Below, in pieces: positions 53,622 through 63,900 of a DNA stretch of 64,000 nt. This DNA comes from Croceitalea rosinachiae. Its GTDB lineage: Bacteria > Bacteroidota > Bacteroidia > Flavobacteriales > Flavobacteriaceae. Both the position numbers and the translations under genes were made by a program. The stretch covers positions 1,116,001 to 1,180,000 of the forward strand of contig NZ_JAVRHR010000001.1 of NCBI RefSeq assembly GCF_031846445.1, in the 5' to 3' direction. The stretch's first letter is position 1. Each line of letters starts with the position of its first letter. A model generated the notes under the pieces. It was not told where the DNA came from. It worked only from the letters and a program-made list of their open reading frames with translations, and did not search any database.

Positions 53622-54689
53622 TTATAATATAATGCCTTCTGATACACTGACTTTATAAGCATTAACCGCTCCTGCTTTTTTAAGTGCATTGATTACTAAT
53701 TCTTCATTTTGCTCTGGCACTAATGCTACAATACAACCACCTCCGCCAGAGCCTACAATCTTGGCGCCATAGGCACCGTTTAATACGGCAGCATCAATCA
53801 TATGGTCAATTCTGGGGACGGTAATTTTTAAGTCATTTTTTAAAATAAGATGGTGTGCACTCATCAGAACGCCTATACTTTTTAGGTGGAGCTTATCTCT
53901 TTGAAATTCTAATAAAGCCTTTTGAGTTATCAAATAGTTATTGATTGCAGCATTGAAATAAGGGCTAAGATGATTGGGTAATACTTTTGTATAAGTACCA
54001 ATTGTCGATAGGGTTACTTTTTTAATGTCAAAACTTGGCAACTGATTTTCTAGAAACCTCAACGCTTCAATAGCTAAACTACGCCTGTCGGCAAGAAGTC
54101 CTAAGGTGTCTTTAGAGATACCTGATTCACCTATAATCAAACCTGGTAATTCTCTCTTAAATGTTTTGTAGCTGGCATTGTCATTCGTTTCAAGATAAAT
54201 GATGTGGCCTAAAGCAATGCTATATTGATCCATTTTTCCTCCTGGACCATTTCTTTCTAGAACCTCGGCCTCATAGGCGATTTTAGCTAGTTCTTCTTGG
54301 TGGTACTGTTTGCCCTTTCCAAAAGCTCCGACCAAAAAACCAATCCAAACCAATAGTAAGGCTGAAGAACTCGATAGGCCAGCATTGATGGGGATAGCCC
54401 CTTTTATTGTAATATCATATCCCTTGTTGGGAAAACAATCTTGTTTTTGAAGTACTTTTAAAACTGCCGTAAATGCATCTTTTGGATCATAATTTTCAAG
54501 TTTAATGGGAACAGCAATAGCTCTATTTTCATTGATATCTATGAATTGAATTTTAATCACCTGAGATTGATTTGGGACGGCTTCTAAATAAATATGTTTG
54601 TCAATGGCACAGGCAATAATGGGTAGCCCTAAATAGTCTTGATGATCACCAAACAAACATACTCTTCCCGGGGCTTTAACTTTAATCAT
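53622..54689 (-). CDS. GHMP-family sugar kinase (galactokinase-like)
   Basis: This 355-residue kinase has the GHMP motif 1 APGRVCLFGDHQDY (galactokinase type is GRVNLIGEHTDY), motif 2 INAGLSSSSALLL (ATP phosphate loop) and motif 3 KIVGSGGGGCIVALVP. The Arg-Val-x-Leu-x-Gly-Asp-His segment suggests an anomeric sugar kinase. It precedes the nucleotidyltransferase gene by 11 nt on the same strand. Divergent from the SDR gene. Confidence 0.9.
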   Translation of the reverse strand: MIKVKAPGRVCLFGDHQDYLGLPIIACAIDKHIYLEAVPNQSQVIKIQFIDINENRAIAVPIKLENYDPKDAFTAVLKVLQKQDCFPNKGYDITIKGAIPINAGLSSSSALLLVWIGFLVGAFGKGKQYHQEELAKIAYEAEVLERNGPGGKMDQYSIALGHIIYLETNDNASYKTFKRELPGLIIGESGISKDTLGLLADRRSLAIEALRFLENQLPSFDIKKVTLSTIGTYTKVLPNHLSPYFNAAINNYLITQKALLEFQRDKLHLKSIGVLMSAHHLILKNDLKITVPRIDHMIDAAVLNGAYGAKIVGSGGGGCIVALVPEQNEELVINALKKAGAVNAYKVSVSEGIIL

Positions 54690-54795
54690 ATAGAGAACTT
54701 AAAAAATACGATTATAAAGTTCAAATTAGGATTTTTAGGAATATAACTTGTTATTTTTGACTATATAATAGATTAATTTTTGAATAGACGCTGAC

Positions 54796-55506
54796 ATGAA
54801 TTTAGAAAACAAAGTCGCATATATAACAGGAGGAAGTAAGGGAATTGGATATGCCGTAGCCGAAGCATTATTAAAAAAAGGAATGAGAGTTGCTATTAGT
54901 GGTAGAAATCTAAATACAGTTCAGAAAGCTGCAGAAAGTTTGGGTCCAACAAATGTTGTTTTAGGACTACAATCAGACGTAACAAAATATGAAGACGAAG
55001 CGAAGACTGTTACAGATATTCTGAATAAATGGGGACAATTGGACGTTGTATTAGCAAATGCTGGAGTTGGGTATTTTGCGCCTATCGACAAAATGAATTT
55101 GGAGCAATGGGATCAAATGTTGAATACGAATTTAACAGGAGCTTTTTATACCTTAAAAGCAACTGTGGAAGCTTTAAAAAATGCAAAAGGCTATTATATG
55201 ACTCTGGCCAGTTTGGCCGGTACAAACTTTTTTGCTTCAGGAGCCGGTTATAACGCGACAAAGTTTGGGGTGGTCGGGTTTACACAAGCCGCAATGTTAG
55301 ATTTAAGAAAATATGACGTTAAAGTCAGTACGATTATGCCAGGCTCTGTAGCGACTTATTTTAATGGTAATGAGCCTTCTGAAAAAGATGCTTGGAAAAT
55401 TCAACCTGAAGATATTGGTAAATTGGTCATTGATTTACTTCAGATGAATCCAAGAACGCTGCCTAGTAAGATAGAGGTTAGACCTACTAGACCCGATTTA
55501 AAATAA
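54796..55506 (+). CDS. Short-chain dehydrogenase/reductase
   Basis: This 236-residue SDR has the NAD(P) motif TGGSKGIG at 11-18, NAG at about 88-90 (VLANAGVGYF), catalytic Ser in TLASLAGTNFF and YNATK (Tyr/Lys) in the active site. A classical cytoplasmic alcohol/ketone reductase of unknown substrate. The stop codon abuts that of the converging AddB-like gene with no spacer, so no terminator separates them. Confidence 0.93.
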   Translation: MNLENKVAYITGGSKGIGYAVAEALLKKGMRVAISGRNLNTVQKAAESLGPTNVVLGLQSDVTKYEDEAKTVTDILNKWGQLDVVLANAGVGYFAPIDKMNLEQWDQMLNTNLTGAFYTLKATVEALKNAKGYYMTLASLAGTNFFASGAGYNATKFGVVGFTQAAMLDLRKYDVKVSTIMPGSVATYFNGNEPSEKDAWKIQPEDIGKLVIDLLQMNPRTLPSKIEVRPTRPDLK

Positions 55507-58251
55507 TTAAACCAGAGTTTCCTTAAATGGAATATTGGGGTTTGTAATTTCTAAAATAAGGTGTTTTAGTTGAGATTGAAAATCTTGCAAGAGCTGCTCG
55601 GTAATTGAATTGTTTTTACTGATTGGTTTAGCGGTAGATTTTTTGGCGAAATATAAAATCCCTTTATTTAGATTTTTGATGGGAAGAATACCTGCATTCA
55701 CAAACTGTATACTGTTTTTATTGCAATAGAGTAATGCGTAGCAAAGTAATTGAAAAGCCTTGGTTTTTTTATCATCAAGAGTAAGCTCCTCAAAGGTTGA
55801 AATTTCTAACTCACTTGAAGTAACTTGCCCAGTTTTATAATCTATAATTCGCAATTGACCATCGACCTCATCGATACGATCTAACTTTCCTTTTAGAAAA
55901 ACAGGAAAATCTAAATCAGGAATATCAAGTTCTATTTTTAGTTCTTGCTCTAATGCCAAAACTTTGATTTGCTTTTTTTCTACCTCTTGTATTTCAAAAT
56001 CAAGAGCCGATTGAATGTACTTATTAATGACCTTTAGCACAATAAGATTTTGACCCTTCTCTATATTTTTATCCGAATAGCTTTTGGAGAAATTATGGCG
56101 CACAATAACTTCTACTCTCTTTTTAAGAGACGTAATTAAAGTTTTATTTAGTGTTTTTCCGATATAAGGGGTATACAAATCTTCTAAAGTATCATGTATA
56201 ATGGTACCGAAAGTATTGTGGGCGATGGTTTCTTCAACCTGTTGTAAATCTTTAATTTTTAAGATATGTTGTTTATAAAAACCATAAGGATTTTTAATAT
56301 AATTCGTCAAAGATGTAGGCGAGAACCCCGATGAACAGATCTGCTTAATTTGTTTAAGCAGCATAGGGGTTTTATCTATTTGTTTTTCAGAGTATAGATT
56401 AGATGGGGTATCCTGCACAGCAATTTGATGAATAACAGATCCCGTCAAATTAGAATCGGTCATCAATTGTGTTATAAACCTGCTTTTTTCACCACCTTCA
56501 AGAACATCATGTTCTGTATTATAGGTTAGATAAATATTTTTGGCTCTTTGTAACAACCTATAAAAGTGATATGTATAAACAGCATCTTTATCTTTAAAAG
56601 TAGGCATATGATACTCCTTTTTTACATCATAGGGTATAAAGGAGTTATTACTTTTTCCAGCGGGTAAAATACCTTCATTGATAGAGCTTATAATAACAGT
56701 CTCAAAACCTAGAGTTCTGCTCTCTAACATTCCCATAATTTGTAACCCATCGGTCGCGCTACCTTGAAAATTCAGTTTTTCTAGTGAGATGAGTTCCACC
56801 AATACTGCTTTTAGAGGTTTTAAATCTTTAAGATAGTCTAGCTTGGTCGTGTATTGCGAGAGTTGATTAAATAATTTATGAAAGAGTTGTAAGCTTTCTG
56901 ATTCAATAAGTTGATTTGCCTGGGTATAGTAAGATTTTAAATAAGAAACAATGGCCACAGAAAGGTTTATAAATTCTTTGGAATTCAACTTTTTTAGTGG
57001 AAATAAGCCATTAAAGAAAGAACTATCATGTTTTATTAGCCCATGAAGTTCTTCAGCACTTAAATAAGAATAATTATTTTTCAGAATTTTTTCAATAAGC
57101 ATGCTGGTAAGTGCTTCATTGCTATCTAATAGTGTTATTGAGATTGGGTTTGAAAGTAGGCGCAGAATATCTTTAAAGTACCAAGAATCATTTGAGGCAC
57201 TTATATGAAAATCGATAAGAATTGAAAAGAAATTTGAAACCGTTGTATCACTTAAAGGATACCCCATGGTGATATTGATTTCAGTAACTTCTAAAGGAAT
57301 TGAATTTAATACAGCGGGCAATAATGTTTCATCGGCAAGAACAAGAGCTATGGGCTGATTGGAATCTTTCTTTAAATGGATTTTTGACAATAATGAGCCA
57401 ATAAATTTGGCTTGAGAAATGTTTTTAGGAATACCCGTAATTTCAAATCTCTTTTTAGAAAGGTAATGGTTGCTTATTCCATTTAAGGGTTTATCGGTAA
57501 GATAAGACCAGTTTTTTTTATGCTTATGGATGAAATACCTGGCATCATGTAACGAATCTTTTAAAAAGTATTCGTCAATATCCCAATATATCTCAGAATT
57601 GGATTCTTTTAGAATTTTTTGGATGACAAATTCTTCCGCACTATTTAGCGCATTAAAACCAACGAAAATATGTGATTTGGTTTCTGTTTGGTTAATATAT
57701 AATTTAATGTTTTTAACAGCTTCTTTGTATCGAAGCCCCTGATAAGAATCTTTAGTTTTCAGCAAATCATCGGTCAAAGTATCGTAGAGGTACTTGAATG
57801 ATTTAGTAAATTTCACATAATCGGTAATCAAAGTAGTAAGATTGTTGGTCTTACCCCATTCTTTAATTTTAGTAAGGGCAGTCAAGTAATCGAATAGACT
57901 GTGGGTATCTATTAGATACCTATCGAGCTCATCGAAATCAGCCAATAAGGTTTGACACCATCGGTTAAAGGAGAAAAAATCATCCTTTTCTTTTATATCT
58001 GATTTCAAGTAAATGTTGTATAGCCTGAATACTAATTCTGTATTTGGTGTTTTTCGTAGTTGAGAAACTTCTTGGATAAAGTTTTCAATGCTTATAATAG
58101 TGGGACTAAAAATGGGTGTGTTAATTAATTGGGCAATATATTTTTTTAAATAGGTGCCAGAACGAACACTTGGTACAACAAAAATTAAGTTCTCAAAAGA
58201 ACCGTATTTATTGTAGGTGTTTTTGGTTACATATTGTAAAAAAGAATCCAT
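55507..58251 (-). CDS. AddB-like PD-(D/E)XK nuclease/helicase-like protein
   Basis: This 914-residue protein matches the AddB/RexB subunit type. An inactivated UvrD-like part with VVPSVRSGTYLKKYIAQ is followed by a C-terminal RecB-family nuclease (FGTIIHDTLEDLYTP; GKLDRIDEVDGQLRIIDYKTG, with Asp and Lys of PD-(D/E)xK). It should pair with the AddA-like helicase-nuclease at 60983 in end resection of double-strand breaks. The two are not adjacent: ompA and kbl lie between. The gene is downstream of ompA's terminator, so it needs its own promoter or read-through. Confidence 0.88.
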   Translation of the reverse strand: MDSFLQYVTKNTYNKYGSFENLIFVVPSVRSGTYLKKYIAQLINTPIFSPTIISIENFIQEVSQLRKTPNTELVFRLYNIYLKSDIKEKDDFFSFNRWCQTLLADFDELDRYLIDTHSLFDYLTALTKIKEWGKTNNLTTLITDYVKFTKSFKYLYDTLTDDLLKTKDSYQGLRYKEAVKNIKLYINQTETKSHIFVGFNALNSAEEFVIQKILKESNSEIYWDIDEYFLKDSLHDARYFIHKHKKNWSYLTDKPLNGISNHYLSKKRFEITGIPKNISQAKFIGSLLSKIHLKKDSNQPIALVLADETLLPAVLNSIPLEVTEINITMGYPLSDTTVSNFFSILIDFHISASNDSWYFKDILRLLSNPISITLLDSNEALTSMLIEKILKNNYSYLSAEELHGLIKHDSSFFNGLFPLKKLNSKEFINLSVAIVSYLKSYYTQANQLIESESLQLFHKLFNQLSQYTTKLDYLKDLKPLKAVLVELISLEKLNFQGSATDGLQIMGMLESRTLGFETVIISSINEGILPAGKSNNSFIPYDVKKEYHMPTFKDKDAVYTYHFYRLLQRAKNIYLTYNTEHDVLEGGEKSRFITQLMTDSNLTGSVIHQIAVQDTPSNLYSEKQIDKTPMLLKQIKQICSSGFSPTSLTNYIKNPYGFYKQHILKIKDLQQVEETIAHNTFGTIIHDTLEDLYTPYIGKTLNKTLITSLKKRVEVIVRHNFSKSYSDKNIEKGQNLIVLKVINKYIQSALDFEIQEVEKKQIKVLALEQELKIELDIPDLDFPVFLKGKLDRIDEVDGQLRIIDYKTGQVTSSELEISTFEELTLDDKKTKAFQLLCYALLYCNKNSIQFVNAGILPIKNLNKGILYFAKKSTAKPISKNNSITEQLLQDFQSQLKHLILEITNPNIPFKETLV

Positions 58252-58264
58252 TAATTATAAAAAG

Positions 58265-58294
58265 AAAAGCCTCGACATATTTGTCGAGGCTTTT
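58265..58294. terminator. Terminator after ompA
   Basis: A perfect 13-bp stem AAAAGCCTCGACA/TGTCGAGGCTTTT with a TATT loop lies 20 nt past the OmpA stop. It has T-runs on both strands and is probably strong. Confidence 0.9.
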
Positions 58295-58314
58295 TTAAAA
58301 GTCTATACTTAAAC

Positions 58315-59679
58315 TTATTTTATCAAGTTGATTTCAACTCTTCTGTTTTGAGCTCTACCAGCTCTAGTGTTATTTGTAGCGATTGGCTTGTCTTCTCCAT
58401 AACCAATAGCAGTTAATCTATCAGAACCAATTCCTTTGTCAATTAAGAAATCTCTAACAGAGTTAGCACGCTTCTCAGAAAGACTTTGGTTTAGTTTAGC
58501 ACTACCTACGCTATCAGTGTGACCTTCAACCGTAAACTTAGCAGTTGGGTATTCGCTCAAGATTTGAATGATATCAACCATCACAGAAGTTGATTCAGCT
58601 TTAATAGAAGCCTTGCCAGTATCAAACAATATAGTTCTAGCATAATCATTTAATTGCTTTTGAACTTCTTCAGTTACTTCAGGGCAACCGTTGTTAGCAA
58701 CAGTACCAGCAACTTGAGGACATTGGTCATCTTTGTCTAATACACCATCGCCATCAGCATCAGGCCAAGGGCATCCTTTGTTTTCAGCAGGACCTGCTTC
58801 ACTAGGACATTCGTCATCTTTATCAGCTACACCATCACCATCAGCATCAGGACAACCTGCAAGGGCAGCAATACCTGCTTCATTAGGACAAGCATCATCT
58901 TTATCAGCAATACCATCTCCATCAGCATCAGGACAACCGTTCATTTCTTTAGAACCAGCTTGATCAGGACAGCTATCTTTACCATCTTCGATGCCATCGC
59001 CATCAGAATCAGGACAACCATTGAAAGCTTCAAGACCAGCAACTTCTGGACAAGCATCGTCTTTGTCATAAATACCGTCACCATCAGTGTCAGTACCACC
59101 AAATTTGATTGCTATACCTGCTAAGTGTTGGAAGTGTTTTACACCGTAATCTTCAAAAGCATGCTTGTATTGAGATTGAACGGTAACACCTACGTTGTCA
59201 CTGAACCAATAGTTCAAGCCTAAACCACCATTAAAAGTACCAGCACCTATTTCATCAACCCATGTGTAACCACCACCGATTTCAACAAATGGATCAAGTT
59301 TTTTATTTTTTAAAATGTTGTACTTAATTGTACCATCAATTGCATAGTGCGAAAGATCGTCAACAGCTACATCACCAAGGTTTTCAATTTTGTTCAAAGA
59401 ACCTCTAGCCCCAACTGAGAAGCCATCACCAATATACTTAGACACTCCGACATAAGATAAAGAGGGAATAATATTCCAGTGGTCATTGACATTAAAGTAC
59501 TCAGAAAATAAAGTTCCTGTAGGGTAAGAAGCAGAAGCGTCATTAGTTGGATAAACGTCAATAGCGTTTACACCAAAGCTAATCTGCCAAGGATTATTTT
59601 CGTCTTGCGCTTGTATGTTGTTTACGCCTAAAACCAATAAGGCAACAACTAATAATTTGCTAAGATGTTTCATGTTCAA
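58315..59679 (-). CDS. OmpA-family protein with thrombospondin type-3 repeats
   Basis: This 454-residue protein has a signal peptide ending IQAQ, an 8-strand barrel-like N-terminal domain (about 28-205), five thrombospondin type-3 calcium-binding repeats (DADGDGIADKDDACPNEAG type, about 205-335, each with DxDGDG and a Cys) and an OmpA peptidoglycan-binding C-terminus (about 345-454, VEGHTDSVGSAKLNQSLSEK). It links the outer membrane to the wall and is usually abundant. It has a perfect promoter and a strong terminator. Confidence 0.95.
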   Translation of the reverse strand: MNMKHLSKLLVVALLVLGVNNIQAQDENNPWQISFGVNAIDVYPTNDASASYPTGTLFSEYFNVNDHWNIIPSLSYVGVSKYIGDGFSVGARGSLNKIENLGDVAVDDLSHYAIDGTIKYNILKNKKLDPFVEIGGGYTWVDEIGAGTFNGGLGLNYWFSDNVGVTVQSQYKHAFEDYGVKHFQHLAGIAIKFGGTDTDGDGIYDKDDACPEVAGLEAFNGCPDSDGDGIEDGKDSCPDQAGSKEMNGCPDADGDGIADKDDACPNEAGIAALAGCPDADGDGVADKDDECPSEAGPAENKGCPWPDADGDGVLDKDDQCPQVAGTVANNGCPEVTEEVQKQLNDYARTILFDTGKASIKAESTSVMVDIIQILSEYPTAKFTVEGHTDSVGSAKLNQSLSEKRANSVRDFLIDKGIGSDRLTAIGYGEDKPIATNNTRAGRAQNRRVEINLIK

Positions 59680-59707
59680 AATTTTACGTTTAAGTGTTTA
59701 TCAGCTG

Positions 59708-59737
59708 CAAATGTAAGTTGTTAAGAACTATTAACAA
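59708..59737 (-). promoter_or_regulatory. Promoter of ompA, exact Bacteroidetes consensus
   Basis: On the minus strand TTG (59737-59735), 19 nt, then TACATTTG (59715-59708) match TTG-N17-23-TAnnTTTG exactly. A start of transcription near 59701 leaves a leader of about 22 nt. This also supports the phylum assignment. Confidence 0.8.
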
Positions 59738-59786
59738 AATCAATTTTCTTTTTTTTTTAACGTATTATATAGATTTTTTTAAGCAT

Positions 59787-60980
59787 TTAAACGATTTTTA
59801 ATGCTTTTCCAACTTCAATAAATGCATTAATTGCTTTATCTAAATGTTCTTTTTCATGAGCTGCAGACAGTTGTACTCGAATTCTAGCTTTCTCTTTAGG
59901 AACTACTGGATAAAAGAAACCAATAACGTATATACCTTTTTCTAGTAACATATCGGCCATTTGCTGGGATAGCTTGGCATTATAAAGCATGACAGGAACT
60001 ATAGCGGAATCACCTTCAACAATGTCAAAACCAGCTTCCTTCATTCCTTTTTTGAAATAGAGGGTGTTTTCATAAAGTTTGTCACGCAATGTAGTGTCGT
60101 TTTGCAGCATTTCAAAAACCTTTATGGATGCACCTACTATTGCCGGTGCTAGAGAATTTGAAAATAGGTAAGGTCTTGATCTTTGTCGCAATAACTCAAT
60201 AATCTCCTTTTTTCCAGTAGTATAACCGCCCATGGCACCGCCCAATGCTTTACCCAAAGTTCCAGTTATAATATCGATGCGGCCCATAACCCCTTTTTCT
60301 TCAAGAGTTCCTCGGCCAGTTTCTCCAATAAAACCAGCTGAGTGACATTCATCAATCATTACTAATGCATCATATTTATCTGCTAAATCACATATGTCAT
60401 CTAACGGGGCCAAAAGTCCATCCATTGAAAAAACACCATCAGTTACAATAATCTTAAACCGCGAACCATCTGAGTTAGCCTGTTTTAGTTGCTCTTCCAA
60501 ATCATTCATATCACTATTGGCATACCTATACCTTTTAGCTTTGCATAGGCGAACACCATCAATGATAGAGGCGTGGTTTAAAGAATCTGAAATAATAGCA
60601 TCTTCAGCAGTAAATAGGGGTTCAAAGACCCCACCGTTGGCGTCAAATGCTGCAGCATATAATATAGTATCTTCTGTTTTATAGAATTCAGCGATATTTG
60701 ACTCTAAATCCTTGTGTATATCTTGAGTCCCACATATGAATCTAACCGATGACATTCCAAAACCATGCGTATCAAGAGCGTCTTTTGCAGCTTTGATGAC
60801 TTCAGGATGTGACGATAGCCCTAAATAGTTATTTGCACAAAAATTGACAACCTCTTCTCCACTGCTAATTTTGATGACAGCATCTTGCGGGGAAGTAATG
60901 ATTCGCTCTTTTTTATAGAGGCCAGCTTCTTCAATAGATTTCAACTCTTTTTGTAAATGCTTTTTAATTTTACCGTACAT
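59787..60980 (-). CDS. kbl: Glycine C-acetyltransferase (2-amino-3-ketobutyrate CoA ligase)
   Basis: This 397-residue PLP enzyme cleaves 2-amino-3-ketobutyrate with CoA to glycine and acetyl-CoA in threonine breakdown. Motifs: VNFCANNYLGLSSHPEVIKA at the start, DSLNHASIIDG, IIVTDGVFSMDG, and the PLP Lys in ITGTLGKALGGAMGGY. 8-Amino-7-oxononanoate synthase is a close relative, but the length and VNFCANNYLGLS favour Kbl. It starts 2 nt after the AddA-like stop. No threonine dehydrogenase is adjacent. Confidence 0.93.
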   Translation of the reverse strand: MYGKIKKHLQKELKSIEEAGLYKKERIITSPQDAVIKISSGEEVVNFCANNYLGLSSHPEVIKAAKDALDTHGFGMSSVRFICGTQDIHKDLESNIAEFYKTEDTILYAAAFDANGGVFEPLFTAEDAIISDSLNHASIIDGVRLCKAKRYRYANSDMNDLEEQLKQANSDGSRFKIIVTDGVFSMDGLLAPLDDICDLADKYDALVMIDECHSAGFIGETGRGTLEEKGVMGRIDIITGTLGKALGGAMGGYTTGKKEIIELLRQRSRPYLFSNSLAPAIVGASIKVFEMLQNDTTLRDKLYENTLYFKKGMKEAGFDIVEGDSAIVPVMLYNAKLSQQMADMLLEKGIYVIGFFYPVVPKEKARIRVQLSAAHEKEHLDKAINAFIEVGKALKIV

Positions 60981-60982
60981 AA

Positions 60983-63900
60983 TTAAACGAATATGGGTTT
61001 GACAGTTTTGTTTATATAAACAAGTATTTTATCAGATACAAAGTACCCCATTTTTGTAAAGACCGCCGCATAATCTTCCAACTGATTTTTATGAGATTCA
61101 TAGGGTTGCCCAGTTTTATAGTCAATAATGGTAACCTCTTTATCTTTTATAATTACACGGTCGGGCCGAACCAACGAACCACTCGGGTTTAGTATTTCAA
61201 TCTCATTTTGAACAATAAGGTTATTGGCATAGTACTCTTTAAGTTGATTGTGCATTACAATTTCATGTGCTATTTTCTCAAGGTAGCTATACTCAAGTTG
61301 GTTTACCTCACCACTTTCTAGGAGTTCATTGATAGAAGGAACAATATCAGCTTTTGTATAAATTAAACTCAATGCTTTATGTAAAAGGTTGCCCGTATTT
61401 ATGGCTTCTTGTTGGTCAGGATTGATAAATACAAATTCTGATTTCACCATGTTAAATCGGGCAGTACTTTTGGTTGTATATATATATGGTATGCTAAATT
61501 GTAGATTCTTGTCTTTTTGAACAGCTTTGTTCTGTTCAAGTAAACCAAATGAATAATGAGGTTTTGAATCTTCCCATTGACCTAAGTACTTAAGATAATT
61601 TGTCAATAGAGATACATAAGACATATTTTTTGAGTCTGTACTACTTTTTCTTGGAGGACTTGAAATTATGAATAGACCAGTAATAGCCCTTGTGAGGGCA
61701 ACATAAAGTACATTAAAATCATCTAATACCGAATTATTAGACTCTATAATGTAAGCCATTTTGGCTTCTTCAGAGAAATCTTCAAGTTCAGAAGAATTTT
61801 TTAGCAATAATTCATCAAATCCATTAAAATCTTCTTCGGGTACAGGCACCCATAGATCATTGCTTTTTAATTTGTCATCAATTTTATTGTGAGCAAATGG
61901 AAAGATAACGAACGGAAATTCCAGTCCCTTGGATTTATGGATGGTCATAATACAGACCGCATTTAAATTCTGAGGAGCCACAATAGAAAGTTTATCTTTT
62001 TTGCGCTCCCAGTATTGTAAAAAATCAAAAATAGAATTACTTTCTTTTTTTCCAAAAACAAAGACTTCGTCTAGTAAATAAGCTACATAAGCATTTGATT
62101 TTGGGACTAAGTTGAATTTTTGAATAGCTAATTCCAGCAAATCCAATAATGGTAAATGTTTTGAAACCCCTACTTTAAAGCTATAAACGTTGCTTAAAAA
62201 TTTTTCTAATTCTTGAATATTGCCGGCAATAAAATCATGTTTAAGGGAAGTATTGTCAGCTAGATATTCTAAAATCAAAAATCGATACTCTTTATGTTGT
62301 GGCTGCTCAATGAAGTATAATAGTGCTATCAGAAAATTGACTTCAGGAGAGTTTTTGAGCAAAAGCGCTTCAGCAGAGACTAAAGGCACTTCGTTTTGGG
62401 AAAGAAAGTCGGCAATCAACACCCCTTGATTGTTGTTGCGAACGAGAATACAAATGTCTTTGTAGTCAAACCCTTTAGACAAAACGCTTTGAATGTTTTC
62501 TAGAGTTTGCATACAATGCGTATGTGTTTCTTGCTGTCTATCAGCATCTAAAAAAGAAATGGAAACATAACCACCCGATTTAGCGTTTTTTAATTGTTGG
62601 TTTCCTTCTTGATAAAGCTTTTGATACAGATTATTCTCAAGTTTTTTGGCTATAAATGTGAAAAAGTGATTGTTAAAGTTTATTACCTCATCATGACTTC
62701 GCCAATTTTTATCTAGGTTTTCTATGGAGGGGTGGACAACAAACGGGTTTTCATTTTCCAATGAAAGATTTAAAAATTGGGTGGCTTCACCGCCACGCCA
62801 ACGATATATAGCCTGTTTTACATCACCTACTAATAACAAAGATCCTCTTTGACCTAGTTCATCTTCACTTTCTAGAGCATTGCCGATTAAAGGAATAAGG
62901 TTTTTCCATTGCATTTGTGAAGTATCTTGAAACTCATCAATGAAATAGTGCCTGTATTTTTCGCCTAGCCGTTCATAGATAAAAGGGACGGGTTGGTTTT
63001 TTATTTCATTAGAAATGATGGAGTTAAACTCGCTAATATTCAGAAGATTTTGTTCTTCTTGTATACTTTTTAATTCTTTTGAAATCTCATTTATGAGGGT
63101 TAATGGTACTATCTTTTTGTAGGCTTTTGATAAGAACGACAGATATTGAAACCCTTCTTTAATAGTATTGAAATTAGTCGTGAATTCTGGTTGAAGTTCG
63201 TCAATGATGGCTTTTATATTTTCAGGGCAAGACTTATTGTATAATGGATTAGTCTCAAAATTTTGTTTCCATCCCGCATTGAAATTGACAGTAAAATTGG
63301 CACGGCTTATGGTTTCCATGAATTTTGGAAAATATTTTCCAGAAAAATCCTGAAATTCCAGATCAGCTTCAGAAATAAGCTCTAAATTTTTTTGCGCCTT
63401 TTTTACAATACCGTTTTGTTTCTTTTTGATACGAAGTTTCAGCAGATTTTTAAGAGCAATAAAATCATCAATATTTTTATTCTCAAGTTTTTTTAGATGA
63501 GAAACATGATTTTCGCGAAACAAAATTTTCCCAATTATGTTTAGATCATAGGCTATATTCCAGCTTCGGTTATCATCAATTTTTTCTAAAGCGAAATCAA
63601 TTAGAAAGTCAGTAAGCTTTTTGTTTGTGCCAGCTTTGTTCAATACCCTGGCAACTGCTTGATTTAAAAGTAAATCGATATCAAGTTCAACTTCAAAATT
63701 CTGTGCGATTTTTAAATCACGTGCAAAAGTTCGAATGATTTTGTGATTAAATTTATCTATTGTCGAAATTTCGAAATAAGCATAATTATGCAATAACTCT
63801 TTTAAGGTTACTTTTGCTTTTTTTCTAAGTTCTTCTGAAGTTAAATTGAAATAAGCTTTTATTTCTTCAAATAAATCGGCACTATTTGATGGTGCTTCTA

